A DNA stretch of 42,015 nt, taken from positions 1-42,015 of the forward strand of contig JAQYLJ010000028.1 of assembly GCA_028720145.1 (NCBI GenBank). The letters are read 5' to 3'. This stretch comes from Clostridia bacterium. GTDB lineage: Bacteria; Bacillota; Clostridia; Oscillospirales; CAG-272. A program made the translations under genes and the position numbers. The notes beneath the pieces were generated by a model. That model saw nothing but the letters and a program-made list of their open reading frames with translations, searched no databases and was not told the origin of the DNA. Positions 1-6,251 of the stretch are shown piece by piece; positions within the stretch are counted from its first letter, which is position 1, and each line of letters opens with the position of its first letter.

Positions 1-192
1 TGGCTAAAAGTGATATGCAAGGGGCTTGCGTTATATTTCGGCTTTCAGCCGAAGTTATATTATATTTGCCTTAGCTTCTCTCGAAGAGAGAAATATCACT
101 TTGCTTAAAGCAAAATATCACGCCGCAGGCATATAACTTGCCGTAAGGCAAATATAGTTGCGGCGTAGCGATAATCCCTATCGCTACGCCGC
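1..192. repeat. Dispersed multi-hairpin repeat, copy A (truncated by window edge)
   Basis: This AT-rich block is a chain of short hairpins separated by ATAT/TTATA-type linkers: TTCGGC/GCCGAA, CTTCTCT/AGAGAG, TTTGCT/AGCAAA, GCC/GGC and CTTGCC/GGCAA. It ends in a perfect 14-bp hairpin, GCGGCGTAGCGATA (160-173) with its complement (179-192). By eye it is about 90% identical to 5983-6174. In copy B the element continues to the left with a TTTTAGCC/GGCTAAAA stem whose right arm opens this window, so copy A is cut. It lies 45 bases beyond the comF stop codon. It encodes no credible protein. Its function is unknown; 3'-end processing, transcript stabilisation or a MITE-like element are possibilities. 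Confidence 0.85.
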
Positions 193-236
193 CAAATCGG
201 CTGTTTTGTTTTTATCTGCTTTTCTTTGGCTTTTTG

Positions 237-1076
237 CTACTGTGTTTTGGCTTTTGTTTTCTGGTGGAAGCGGAAACGGAGATTCTTGACGCGCGAGAGG
301 CGTCTCGCCTTTCTCTCTTCGTCAAACCGCCGTCGCCCGATAAGGTCGGCATAGCGGAAAGTACTCCCGATGACAGCCGCCATAACTTTTCTCGCGCCGA
401 GTTTCCGCACGGCACGGGCGCAGGCGACAAGAGATGCGCCACTCGTCACGATGTCGTCGACGAGAATCACCTGTTTCCCATGCAGGTCATATTTCGTGAC
501 GGGCGTATAGGAAGTGTCGGCGGCGAGAATGCGCGCGGAATAGTTCTTTTTCTTCTGCTGTCCCGCGTGTCCGATGCGCTTGACCGCACGCAGGTACGAG
601 ATTCCCGTTTTACGGGAGAGCGCACGCACGAGCAGCAGAACATGGTCGCCGCCGTACTTGCGGATGGCGGCGCGCGAGCGCGGGACACCGACCAATACAT
701 ATTGTTTCCCGTCTTGCAACATGGGTGTCAGGCGTGCCGCCAGTTCTCCCGCGAGGAAATCGATGACCGCCTCGGACTTCACCTTTTTGAGTCGGTAGAT
801 GAGCCGATTGGTCGAGAGGTCGGTCTCCTGCGGACGATAGGCATAGAGCTTCGCCACCGTCCGAACCCCGTTCCGTTCAAGGTAGCGGTTCGGGCAGGTA
901 CAAGCGGACAGGGGTTCGAGGCATGCGGGGCAGACCTGCTCCCGCGCGCTTTGGTAGTCCCGTTCACAGCTCGCACACAGATAGGTCTCTCCCCGTGCGA
1001 GCAATCTCCCGCACGCGACGCATTTGGGCGGGAAAATCCAGCGGAGAAGTTCCTCCCCTATCTCCCGTACCGTCAC
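237..1076 (-). CDS. comF: ComF family phosphoribosyltransferase-like protein
   Basis: This 279-residue protein has the ComF layout. An N-terminal cysteine-rich zinc-ribbon region has CxxC pairs at about C19/C22, C34/C37 and C49/C52. A type-I phosphoribosyltransferase domain follows, with the PRPP loop VILVDDIVTSGAS near residues 203-215 and a VGVPRSRAAIRKYGGDH segment near 130. ComF proteins act in DNA uptake during competence or in single-strand DNA metabolism, but many Clostridia keep comF without a full competence system. The start is GTG, preceded by a strong GGGAGGAG ribosome site, and it overlaps the upstream stop by 4 bases (GTGA), so it is translationally coupled. It is the last gene of the leftward MBL-glnS operon. 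No other competence gene is in the window. Confidence 0.92.
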   Translation of the reverse strand: MTVREIGEELLRWIFPPKCVACGRLLARGETYLCASCERDYQSAREQVCPACLEPLSACTCPNRYLERNGVRTVAKLYAYRPQETDLSTNRLIYRLKKVKSEAVIDFLAGELAARLTPMLQDGKQYVLVGVPRSRAAIRKYGGDHVLLLVRALSRKTGISYLRAVKRIGHAGQQKKKNYSARILAADTSYTPVTKYDLHGKQVILVDDIVTSGASLVACARAVRKLGARKVMAAVIGSTFRYADLIGRRRFDEERKARRLSRVKNLRFRFHQKTKAKTQ

Positions 1077-2002
1077 GCGTCTCCTCCCTCATAGGTCAAA
1101 AAAGTACTTCCGCTCGGGAGCGTCAGGCGGAATGACACATAGGACGGGAGCGCGGGGTCCATACAGCGAATCCCACGTCCGAGCATTTCGGTATCCACCC
1201 CGCAGAGGGTGTCGAGCAGAAAGCGGAGCGCACCCAGCTCCGCATACCCGCCGACGGGTCTCGGTCTGCCGGCTTCCAGCACGGTCGGGTACAGAAGGTC
1301 TATTAATTCTTCTGCCGCCATCGCATCATAGAGGAACATACGATAGGAGCGCGGCACGGCGAATCCATCCTCGATGAGACACTGCCGAATCGCCGCATGG
1401 CTTCCCTCCGAGACAAAGCCGAGCGCCGCGGGAAGCACCGCGGTCAGAGGTCCCGATTCCCCGTGCTCGTCAACATACCTGCTCGTCTTTGGGTCATAAA
1501 ACCGACTGTGAAAGCTGTCGAGCAGTCTTGCCTGCCGTGCGAGCGGGAGAGTCATCCCACATGCGGCACCGACCCTCCGATACGCAAGCATTGCGCCGAG
1601 AAGAAACGCCGAGGTGAGGAAGTCCTCGCCCGTCTCGGGCGCATCCCAATAGGGCGAGAGGGTGACGCAATACTTCCTTATCGCGTTCATGACAAACGCC
1701 GTATCGCCGGTATAGCGCAGATAATACGAGAGGGCGAGCGGGTAGGTACAGGCGGCTCGCAGGGTCGCCTGCCCACGGATATTCTCCGTGAGATAGTCCC
1801 CCATCTCGGAGAGCAATGTCCGCACGCGAGAGGCGTCTCCGCAAAGCAGAAGCGCGACCCCAACATAGGCGGGGAAAGCCGCCGGCTCCGCGAGCAACTG
1901 CTCGCAGGACGGGGTCTCGGTCTCGGAAAACAGAGCGGTTCCCTGCTCCCAGATGCCCGTCAGCTCTTCGGAATCACTCTCGAATGTACAATAAAGTTCC
2001 AT
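1073..2002 (-). CDS. Six-hairpin (alpha/alpha toroid) glycosidase-like protein
   Basis: This 309-residue soluble protein has no signal peptide. The segment FHSRFYDPKTSRYVDEHGESGPLTAVLPAALG resembles the stretch in GH78-type alpha-L-rhamnosidases and related six-hairpin enzymes where a helix pair precedes a 'QT..ALPLALGL' motif. Alternating helical segments fit an alpha/alpha barrel. It is much shorter than a full rhamnosidase, lacks the beta-sandwich domains, and I cannot identify a complete catalytic acid/base pair. It could be a cut-down glycosidase or a non-catalytic relative. The SD GAGGAG lies just upstream of the ATG. It sits between glnS, from which it is separated by a terminator, and comF, to which it is coupled. 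The fold assignment is inferred from motif likeness only. Confidence 0.6.
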   Translation of the reverse strand: MELYCTFESDSEELTGIWEQGTALFSETETPSCEQLLAEPAAFPAYVGVALLLCGDASRVRTLLSEMGDYLTENIRGQATLRAACTYPLALSYYLRYTGDTAFVMNAIRKYCVTLSPYWDAPETGEDFLTSAFLLGAMLAYRRVGAACGMTLPLARQARLLDSFHSRFYDPKTSRYVDEHGESGPLTAVLPAALGFVSEGSHAAIRQCLIEDGFAVPRSYRMFLYDAMAAEELIDLLYPTVLEAGRPRPVGGYAELGALRFLLDTLCGVDTEMLGRGIRCMDPALPSYVSFRLTLPSGSTFLTYEGGDA

Positions 2003-2016
2003 CGGGTCTCCTCACG

Positions 2017-2039
2017 CAAAAACCCGACCGAAGTCGGGT
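2017..2039 (-). terminator. Intrinsic terminator after glnS
   Basis: On the minus strand ACCCGAC-TTCG-GTCGGGT forms a perfect 7-bp stem with a TTCG tetraloop, followed by TTTTT. It lies in the 47-base gap between glnS and the six-hairpin-like gene, so it probably lowers rather than abolishes transcription of the two downstream genes. Confidence 0.85.
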
Positions 2040-2049
2040 ATTGCATCAT

Positions 2050-3702
2050 TTAGGCTTTATAACTGTCTTTCAAACCGACAATGCAGTTATAGGTGTTCGG
2101 ATACTTGCTGTCCGCGATGAAATAGCCGACACGCACGAACTGATACCGTTCTCCGGGCGTGAAGGTCGCCATGGAGGGTTCGAGCTTGGCGTGTTCGACC
2201 TTTTCGACCGAGGCGAGGTTCAGGTAATCGTCAAACCCTTTCCCGTCGGGGATAGCGGTGACATCCTCAATCGTGAAAAGATGGTCATAGAGCATCACCG
2301 TGGTATCGAGCGCCTGCGAGGCGGAGAGCCAATGCACCGTGCCCTTGATCTTGCGCCCGTCGGCGGGATTGCCGTTCCCGGTCTCGAGGTCTGCCGTACA
2401 ACGCAGTTCTTTGACAGAACCGTCATCGTTCTTGACAATCTCGTCCAGTTTGATGATATACCCGCCCATCAGACGCACTTCCCCGCCCGGTTTCAGACGG
2501 AAGAACTTCGGAGGCGGAACCTCGGCGAAGTCGTCGGCATCGATATAAAGCTCCCGCGTGAACGGAACCTCGCGAGTGCCCATCTCGGGGTGCTGCGGAT
2601 GGTTCGGCAGAGTGAAATACTCCACTTTGTCTGCGGGGTAGTTGGTCACCACCACTTTCAGGGGGTGAAGAATCGCGATGCGGCGGGGCGCCGTCTCATT
2701 GAGTTCCTCACGAATGCAATGTTCAAGCAGACCGATATCGACAATGCTGAGCGATTTGCTGACGCCTGCGCGCTCGACAAAGTCGAAAATGGCGTGCGGC
2801 GTGTAGCCACGGCGGCGCAGACCGCAGAGGGTGGGCATCCGCGGGTCGTCCCACCCGTCGACGAGGTGCTCTTCCACGAGCTGCCGCAGATAGCGCTTAC
2901 TCATCACGGTATGCGTGACATTCAGACGGGCGAACTCGCGCTGTTTCGGCTTCTTCTCAAAGCCGATATGGTCGACCACCCACTCGTAGAGCGGACGGTG
3001 GTTCTCAAACTCGATGGAGCACAGAGAGTGCGTAATCCCCTCGAGCGCGTCCTGAATCGGGTGCGCGTAATCGTAGAGCGGGTAGATGCACCATTTATCC
3101 CCCTGCCGATGGTGCGCGGTGTGCACGATGCGGTAGATGGCGGGGTCACGCATATTGAGGTTCGGAGACGCCATATCGATCTTGGCGCGCAGGGTCTTCG
3201 CCCCATTCGGAAATTCCCCTTTCCGCATCCGCTCAAAAAGGTCGAGGTTCTCTTCGACCGAGCGGTTCCGATAGGGGCTCTCCTTACCCGGCTCGGTCAG
3301 AGTGCCGCGCATCTCGCGCATCTCGTCCTGCGAGAGGTCGCAGACATAGGCATCCCCCTGCCGAATCAGTTGGAGCGCGAACTCATAGCATTTCTCGAAA
3401 TAGTCCGAGCCGTAAAAGACACCGCCCGTCGGCTCGCATCCCAGCCATTTCAGGTCTTCATAGATGGAATCGACATACTCGGTATCCTCTTTCGAGGGGT
3501 TGGTGTCATCGTAGCGCAGGTTGAAAAGGCCGCCGTACTTTTTTGCGGTCATATAGTTAATCCAGATTGCTTTCGCAGACCCGATATGAAGGTAGCCGTT
3601 CGGCTCCGGTGGGAACCGCGTATGCACTTTGATCTCGGGATTTGCCGCCAAATCGGCATCGATAATGTCGTGAATAAAATTCCCTTTGATTGTCTCTTCC
3701 AT
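2050..3702 (-). CDS. glnS: Glutaminyl-tRNA synthetase
   Basis: This 550-residue class I aminoacyl-tRNA synthetase charges tRNA-Gln with glutamine. The N-terminal FPPEPNGYLHIGSAKAI carries the HIGH-type motif (HIGS at about 39-42), and VMSKRYLRQLV carries the KMSKS-type loop. The eukaryote-like GlnRS anticodon-binding beta-barrels follow (LMGGYIIKLDEIV, VHWLSASQALDTTVMLYDHLF). Length matches the family. It is downstream of the MBL hydrolase with a 33-base gap and is followed by a terminator. The start has an unusual leader: GAGGAGG overlaps the MBL stop, then a GCGGT/ACCGC hairpin, then AAGG close to the ATG. GltX is also encoded in this window, so direct glutaminylation is possible; GatCAB is not seen here. 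Confidence 0.97.
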   Translation of the reverse strand: MEETIKGNFIHDIIDADLAANPEIKVHTRFPPEPNGYLHIGSAKAIWINYMTAKKYGGLFNLRYDDTNPSKEDTEYVDSIYEDLKWLGCEPTGGVFYGSDYFEKCYEFALQLIRQGDAYVCDLSQDEMREMRGTLTEPGKESPYRNRSVEENLDLFERMRKGEFPNGAKTLRAKIDMASPNLNMRDPAIYRIVHTAHHRQGDKWCIYPLYDYAHPIQDALEGITHSLCSIEFENHRPLYEWVVDHIGFEKKPKQREFARLNVTHTVMSKRYLRQLVEEHLVDGWDDPRMPTLCGLRRRGYTPHAIFDFVERAGVSKSLSIVDIGLLEHCIREELNETAPRRIAILHPLKVVVTNYPADKVEYFTLPNHPQHPEMGTREVPFTRELYIDADDFAEVPPPKFFRLKPGGEVRLMGGYIIKLDEIVKNDDGSVKELRCTADLETGNGNPADGRKIKGTVHWLSASQALDTTVMLYDHLFTIEDVTAIPDGKGFDDYLNLASVEKVEHAKLEPSMATFTPGERYQFVRVGYFIADSKYPNTYNCIVGLKDSYKA

Positions 3703-3735
3703 AACCTTGAATCATGCGGTAAAAACCGCCCTCCT

Positions 3736-4353
3736 CTATATGAGTCCATGCACGGCGCATTCGTTCCCGACCGTGGTCGGGCGTCCGTGCCCGGGATAAA
3801 GAACCGTATCGCGTGGGAGCGAGAGCACTCGCTCAATCGACTGCATGAGTGCCGAGAAAGAACCGCCCGAGACATCGGTGCGCCCGATGGCGCCGTCAGC
3901 GAAAATGGTATCGCCCGTAAACACCGCGCCGTCACCCCGATACATACACCCGCCCGCAGTGTGCCCCGGGGTCATAAGAACGGTGAGCGACTCGTCCCCG
4001 AGCGGTATCACGTCTCCCTCGGAGAGCAGTCGGTCCGGGGGCGCATAAGTCGTGGGAATCCCGAAGACGGGTCCCGACACATTATAATCGGGGTCGGAAA
4101 ACCCCATGGCGTCCCCGCGCGGCACGCAGACAGGCACACCCGGGACGCGCCAAGCGTCCAAGGCGAGCATATGGTCATAGTGGGCGTGGGTCAACAGAAT
4201 GGCGGTCAGGCGCGCCTCTCTCCCGTCCGCGCGAGGCGGAAGAGACGTGGGCGGGACGCTCGGGTCAATCACGACCGCGGTCTCCCTCATGTCGTCCGTC
4301 ACATAGTAGCACGAGGAAGCGTATCCGACACCGCCGAGTTTCGTCACTTTCAT
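3736..4353 (-). CDS. MBL-fold metallo-hydrolase (glyoxalase II-like)
   Basis: This 205-residue metallo-beta-lactamase-fold protein has the metal site THAHYDH (H56, H58, D60, H61), then MTPGHTAGG, FTGDTIFADGAIGRTD and a terminal YPGHG histidine. This is the compact YcbL/glyoxalase II-like hydroxyacylglutathione hydrolase type common in Firmicutes. The physiological substrate cannot be told from sequence; thioester or S-lactoyl-thiol hydrolysis is plausible. The ATG follows an AGAGGG ribosome site, and a good sigma-A promoter lies just upstream. It is the first gene of the leftward glnS-comF cluster and is divergent from the DUF3343 gene. Confidence 0.92.
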   Translation of the reverse strand: MKVTKLGGVGYASSCYYVTDDMRETAVVIDPSVPPTSLPPRADGREARLTAILLTHAHYDHMLALDAWRVPGVPVCVPRGDAMGFSDPDYNVSGPVFGIPTTYAPPDRLLSEGDVIPLGDESLTVLMTPGHTAGGCMYRGDGAVFTGDTIFADGAIGRTDVSGGSFSALMQSIERVLSLPRDTVLYPGHGRPTTVGNECAVHGLI

Positions 4354-4374
4354 AGGATTCCCTCTTTTCCCTAC

Positions 4375-4403
4375 ATTTTAACATATCCGTCTCGGTTTGT
4401 CCA
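4375..4403 (-). promoter_or_regulatory. Sigma-A promoter for the MBL-glnS operon
   Basis: Read on the minus strand, TGGACA (4398-4403), a 17-base spacer and TAAAAT (4375-4380) match the consensus at 5/6 and 5/6. The start site would fall near 4368, giving a very short leader before the ATG at 4353. Confidence 0.7.
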
Positions 4404-4474
4404 CAGTTTTTCCCGATGGAACGAGAAAAATTTACCCGCATAAACTGGAATGTAGAAATCTCTACAAAAAGGGG

Positions 4475-4699
4475 GTGACCCTCTCGCAAACCGATACCAT
4501 TCTCATCGGTTCCATCACCTACGCGCTCAAAGCGAAAACCGCGCTCGGGGAAGCCGGGGTCAAAGCGCGGCTCCGTAAATTACAACCGAAACACTACGAC
4601 GGTTGCAGTTACGGTCTGGAAATCCCGGAGGGGAATCTTCTCGCAGTCGCGGCGGTACTGCGTCCGCTCGGAATCCAATACACGCAATTTACCGAATGA
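4475..4699 (+). CDS. DUF3343 family small protein (putative Se/S carrier-like)
   Basis: The core (ILIGSITYALKAKTALGEAGVKARLRKLQPKHYDGCSYGLEIPEG) matches the DUF3343 pattern: an 'S..YALKAK' helix start and a conserved GCSYG cysteine. These small proteins are often next to a class V aminotransferase of the CsdB/selenium-related group, as here. Its stop overlaps the next start as ATGA, so the two are coupled. Its role is unproven; a sulfur or selenium relay is a literature-style inference. The start is uncertain. The best SD, AAAGGGGGTGACC at about 4468-4480, is not followed at normal spacing by ATG, GTG or TTG. The GTG at 4475 lies inside the SD. The ORF track uses a TTG at 4397 with no ribosome site, and ATT at 4499 is another option. 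Confidence 0.75.
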   Translation: MTLSQTDTILIGSITYALKAKTALGEAGVKARLRKLQPKHYDGCSYGLEIPEGNLLAVAAVLRPLGIQYTQFTE

Positions 4700-5832
4700 T
4701 CTATCTCGATAACGCGGCGACCTCGTACCCCAAACCGCGCGTCGTCGAACGGGAACTCCTGCGGGCACTCAAAAAGTACCCGGGGAACCCCGGCAGAGGG
4801 GGGCACCGTCTCTCACTCGCCGCCGCCGAGACGGTGTTCCGTGCCCGCACGGCTGTCAAAACCCTGTTGCATGCCGAAAACGAAGAGCAAATTATCTGGA
4901 CGCAGAACGCAACTTTTGCAATCAACACGGTTTTGCGTGCGCGGGTCGAAGCGGGGATGCATATTCTGCTCTCCGACCTCGAACACAACGCCGTGTTCCG
5001 CCCGATTCATCGGCTCTCGCTGGACGGAACCGTCACCTACACGATTTTCCCGCATACGGGGAATGTCATGGAATCACTCGAAACCCTCGCGCGTGAGAAT
5101 ACGCGGATGCTGTTCTGCACCCATATCTCCAATGTGAACGGCTATGTGATGCCGGTCGAAGAGATTGCCGCGTTTTGTAAATCTCGCGGCATCTACTTTG
5201 TACTTGACGCATCCCAAAGTCTCGGGCACCGCGAAGTGACGGTCGACCGCATCCCCTGTGATGCGCTCTGTGCGCCCGGGCACAAAGGTCTGCTCAGTAT
5301 CCAAGGGTCGGGCTTTCTCTATGTGCGCTCGAAAGAGGGGCTACGCGATGTCTTTCAGGGTGGGAGCGGGTCTCACTCGCTATCCCCGAAAATGCCGCAG
5401 GACCTGCCCGATCTGCTCGAACCCGGGACGCTCTCGACCCCGGCTATCGGCTGCCTCGGCGCGAGTGTGCGCTATCTGCTCTCGCACGGGGTCACGGAAG
5501 CGGAGGCGAAGGAACAGGCGTTCAGCCGCCGCATCCATCTCCTGCTCTCCGAGATGCCGCGCGTAGAGTTATTTTCACAGCCGAACACGGGAATCGCGGC
5601 ATTCCGCGTCCCCGGAGTCTCCTCGGACACCATCGCGACCGAACTGAACCGCCGCGGGGTATGTGTTAGGGGCGGCTATCATTGTTCTCCCCTCGCCCAC
5701 CGCGCGCTCGGCACTCTCGACACGGGGCTTGTACGGCTCTCGGCGGGTATGTATTCGACCGAAAAGCAAGCCGAGAAAACCGCAAGGTACCTGCGGGAAA
5801 TCTTAGCGGACCTGCCTATCAGAAACCGATAA
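4696..5832 (+). CDS. Class V aminotransferase, cysteine-desulfurase-like
   Basis: This is a PLP-dependent fold-type I enzyme of 378 residues from the ATG of MIYLDNAATSYPKP. That start is chosen because it overlaps the DUF3343 stop (ATGA) and begins at the universal LDNAAT motif; the track's earlier start is not conserved. FVLDASQSLGH carries the PLP-binding aspartate, and APGHKGLLSIQGSG carries the Schiff-base lysine. RGGYHCSPLAH resembles the active-site cysteine loop of the CsdB/SufS group (HC motif). The subgroup is the 'cysteine desulfurase family protein' type often paired with DUF3343. It probably mobilises sulfur or selenium from cysteine or selenocysteine; no isc/suf scaffold gene is nearby. 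GGAGGT-type signals and hairpins follow the stop. Confidence 0.92.
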   Translation: MIYLDNAATSYPKPRVVERELLRALKKYPGNPGRGGHRLSLAAAETVFRARTAVKTLLHAENEEQIIWTQNATFAINTVLRARVEAGMHILLSDLEHNAVFRPIHRLSLDGTVTYTIFPHTGNVMESLETLARENTRMLFCTHISNVNGYVMPVEEIAAFCKSRGIYFVLDASQSLGHREVTVDRIPCDALCAPGHKGLLSIQGSGFLYVRSKEGLRDVFQGGSGSHSLSPKMPQDLPDLLEPGTLSTPAIGCLGASVRYLLSHGVTEAEAKEQAFSRRIHLLLSEMPRVELFSQPNTGIAAFRVPGVSSDTIATELNRRGVCVRGGYHCSPLAHRALGTLDTGLVRLSAGMYSTEKQAEKTARYLREILADLPIRNR

Positions 5833-5840
5833 AACGAAAA

Positions 5841-5880
5841 ACAGGAGGTGAAAATGGCGTTTCCCATAGGGAATTTTTAG
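5841..5880 (+). other. Consensus SD plus 8-codon mini-ORF
   Basis: ACAGGAGGTGAAAATG gives one of the best ribosome-binding sites in the window, 5 bases before an ATG at 5854. The frame reads MAFPIGNF and stops at TAG (5878-5880). The same bases fold as TTCCC-ATA-GGGAA followed by TTTTT, which is terminator-like. It begins 8 bases after the aminotransferase stop and immediately precedes the hairpin block. It may be a leader-type peptide, part of the dispersed element, or just a weak terminator with a fortuitous SD. Confidence 0.45.
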
Positions 5881-5897
5881 TTCACAACAAAAGTATA

Positions 5898-5934
5898 GCA
5901 CACTATACTTCACCAAAGGTGAAATGTAGTGTGC
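5898..5934 (+). terminator. Long hairpin, probable terminator of the aminotransferase operon
   Basis: GCACACTATACTTCACC (5898-5914) pairs with GGTGAAATGTAGTGTGC (5918-5934) across an AAA loop. The 17-bp stem has one G-U pair and one mismatch, and TTTTCTT follows. It is placed to end the DUF3343-aminotransferase transcript. It could also be the left end of the repeat element. Confidence 0.6.
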
Positions 5935-5970
5935 TTTTCTTATCCACAAAAGAATTAAAATCAAGTTATA

Positions 5971-6174
5971 TTTTTAGCCTTATGGCTAAAAGTGATATGC
6001 AAGGGGTATGCGTTATATTTCGGCTACGCCGAAGTTATATTATATTTGCCTTAACTTCTCTCGAAGAGAGAAATAACACTTTGCTTAAAGCAAAATATAA
6101 CTGCCTAAGCAATATAACTTGCCGTAAGGCAAATATAGTTGCGGCGTAGCGATAAATCCCTATCGCTACGCCGC
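5971..6174. repeat. Dispersed multi-hairpin repeat, copy B
   Basis: This second copy lies in the gap of about 370 bases without a gene between the aminotransferase and the amylase. It starts with TTTTAGCC-TTAT-GGCTAAAA (5972-5991). It then carries the same chain of hairpins as copy A and ends with the 14-bp GCGGCGTAGCGATA hairpin (6141-6154 with 6161-6174). Where the copies differ, the stems are kept: TTCGGC-TAC-GCCGAA replaces TTCGGC-TTTCA-GCCGAA, and TGC-CTAA-GCA replaces GCC-GCA-GGC. Both copies lie downstream of leftward genes in the same orientation. The remaining bases (6175-6251) are T-rich with nothing recognised. Track ORFs across it are translations of hairpins. Confidence 0.88.
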
Positions 6175-6251
6175 TAAGCCCCCTGTTTTTTCTGTGCAAT
6201 CGATTCTTCAAATGATTTGTATTGTGATTTGTTTTTGAGAACCTGTTTGTT

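Noticed and set aside
237-1076. Functional competence locus
   Set aside because: Only comF is present; no comE, comG or dprA gene lies in the window, so DNA uptake cannot be claimed.
1816-4443. 875-residue plus-strand ORF
   Set aside because: It is antisense to glnS and the MBL gene, which have clear motifs and ribosome sites. It has no recognisable domain and arises from GC-rich codon bias.
5682-6149. 155-residue ORF running from the aminotransferase into copy B
   Set aside because: It reads through the hairpin array; the peptide is a translation of repeats and starts inside a real gene.
5971-6174. CRISPR array
   Set aside because: The units are different hairpins on short AT linkers. There is no constant direct repeat with unique spacers, and no cas gene.
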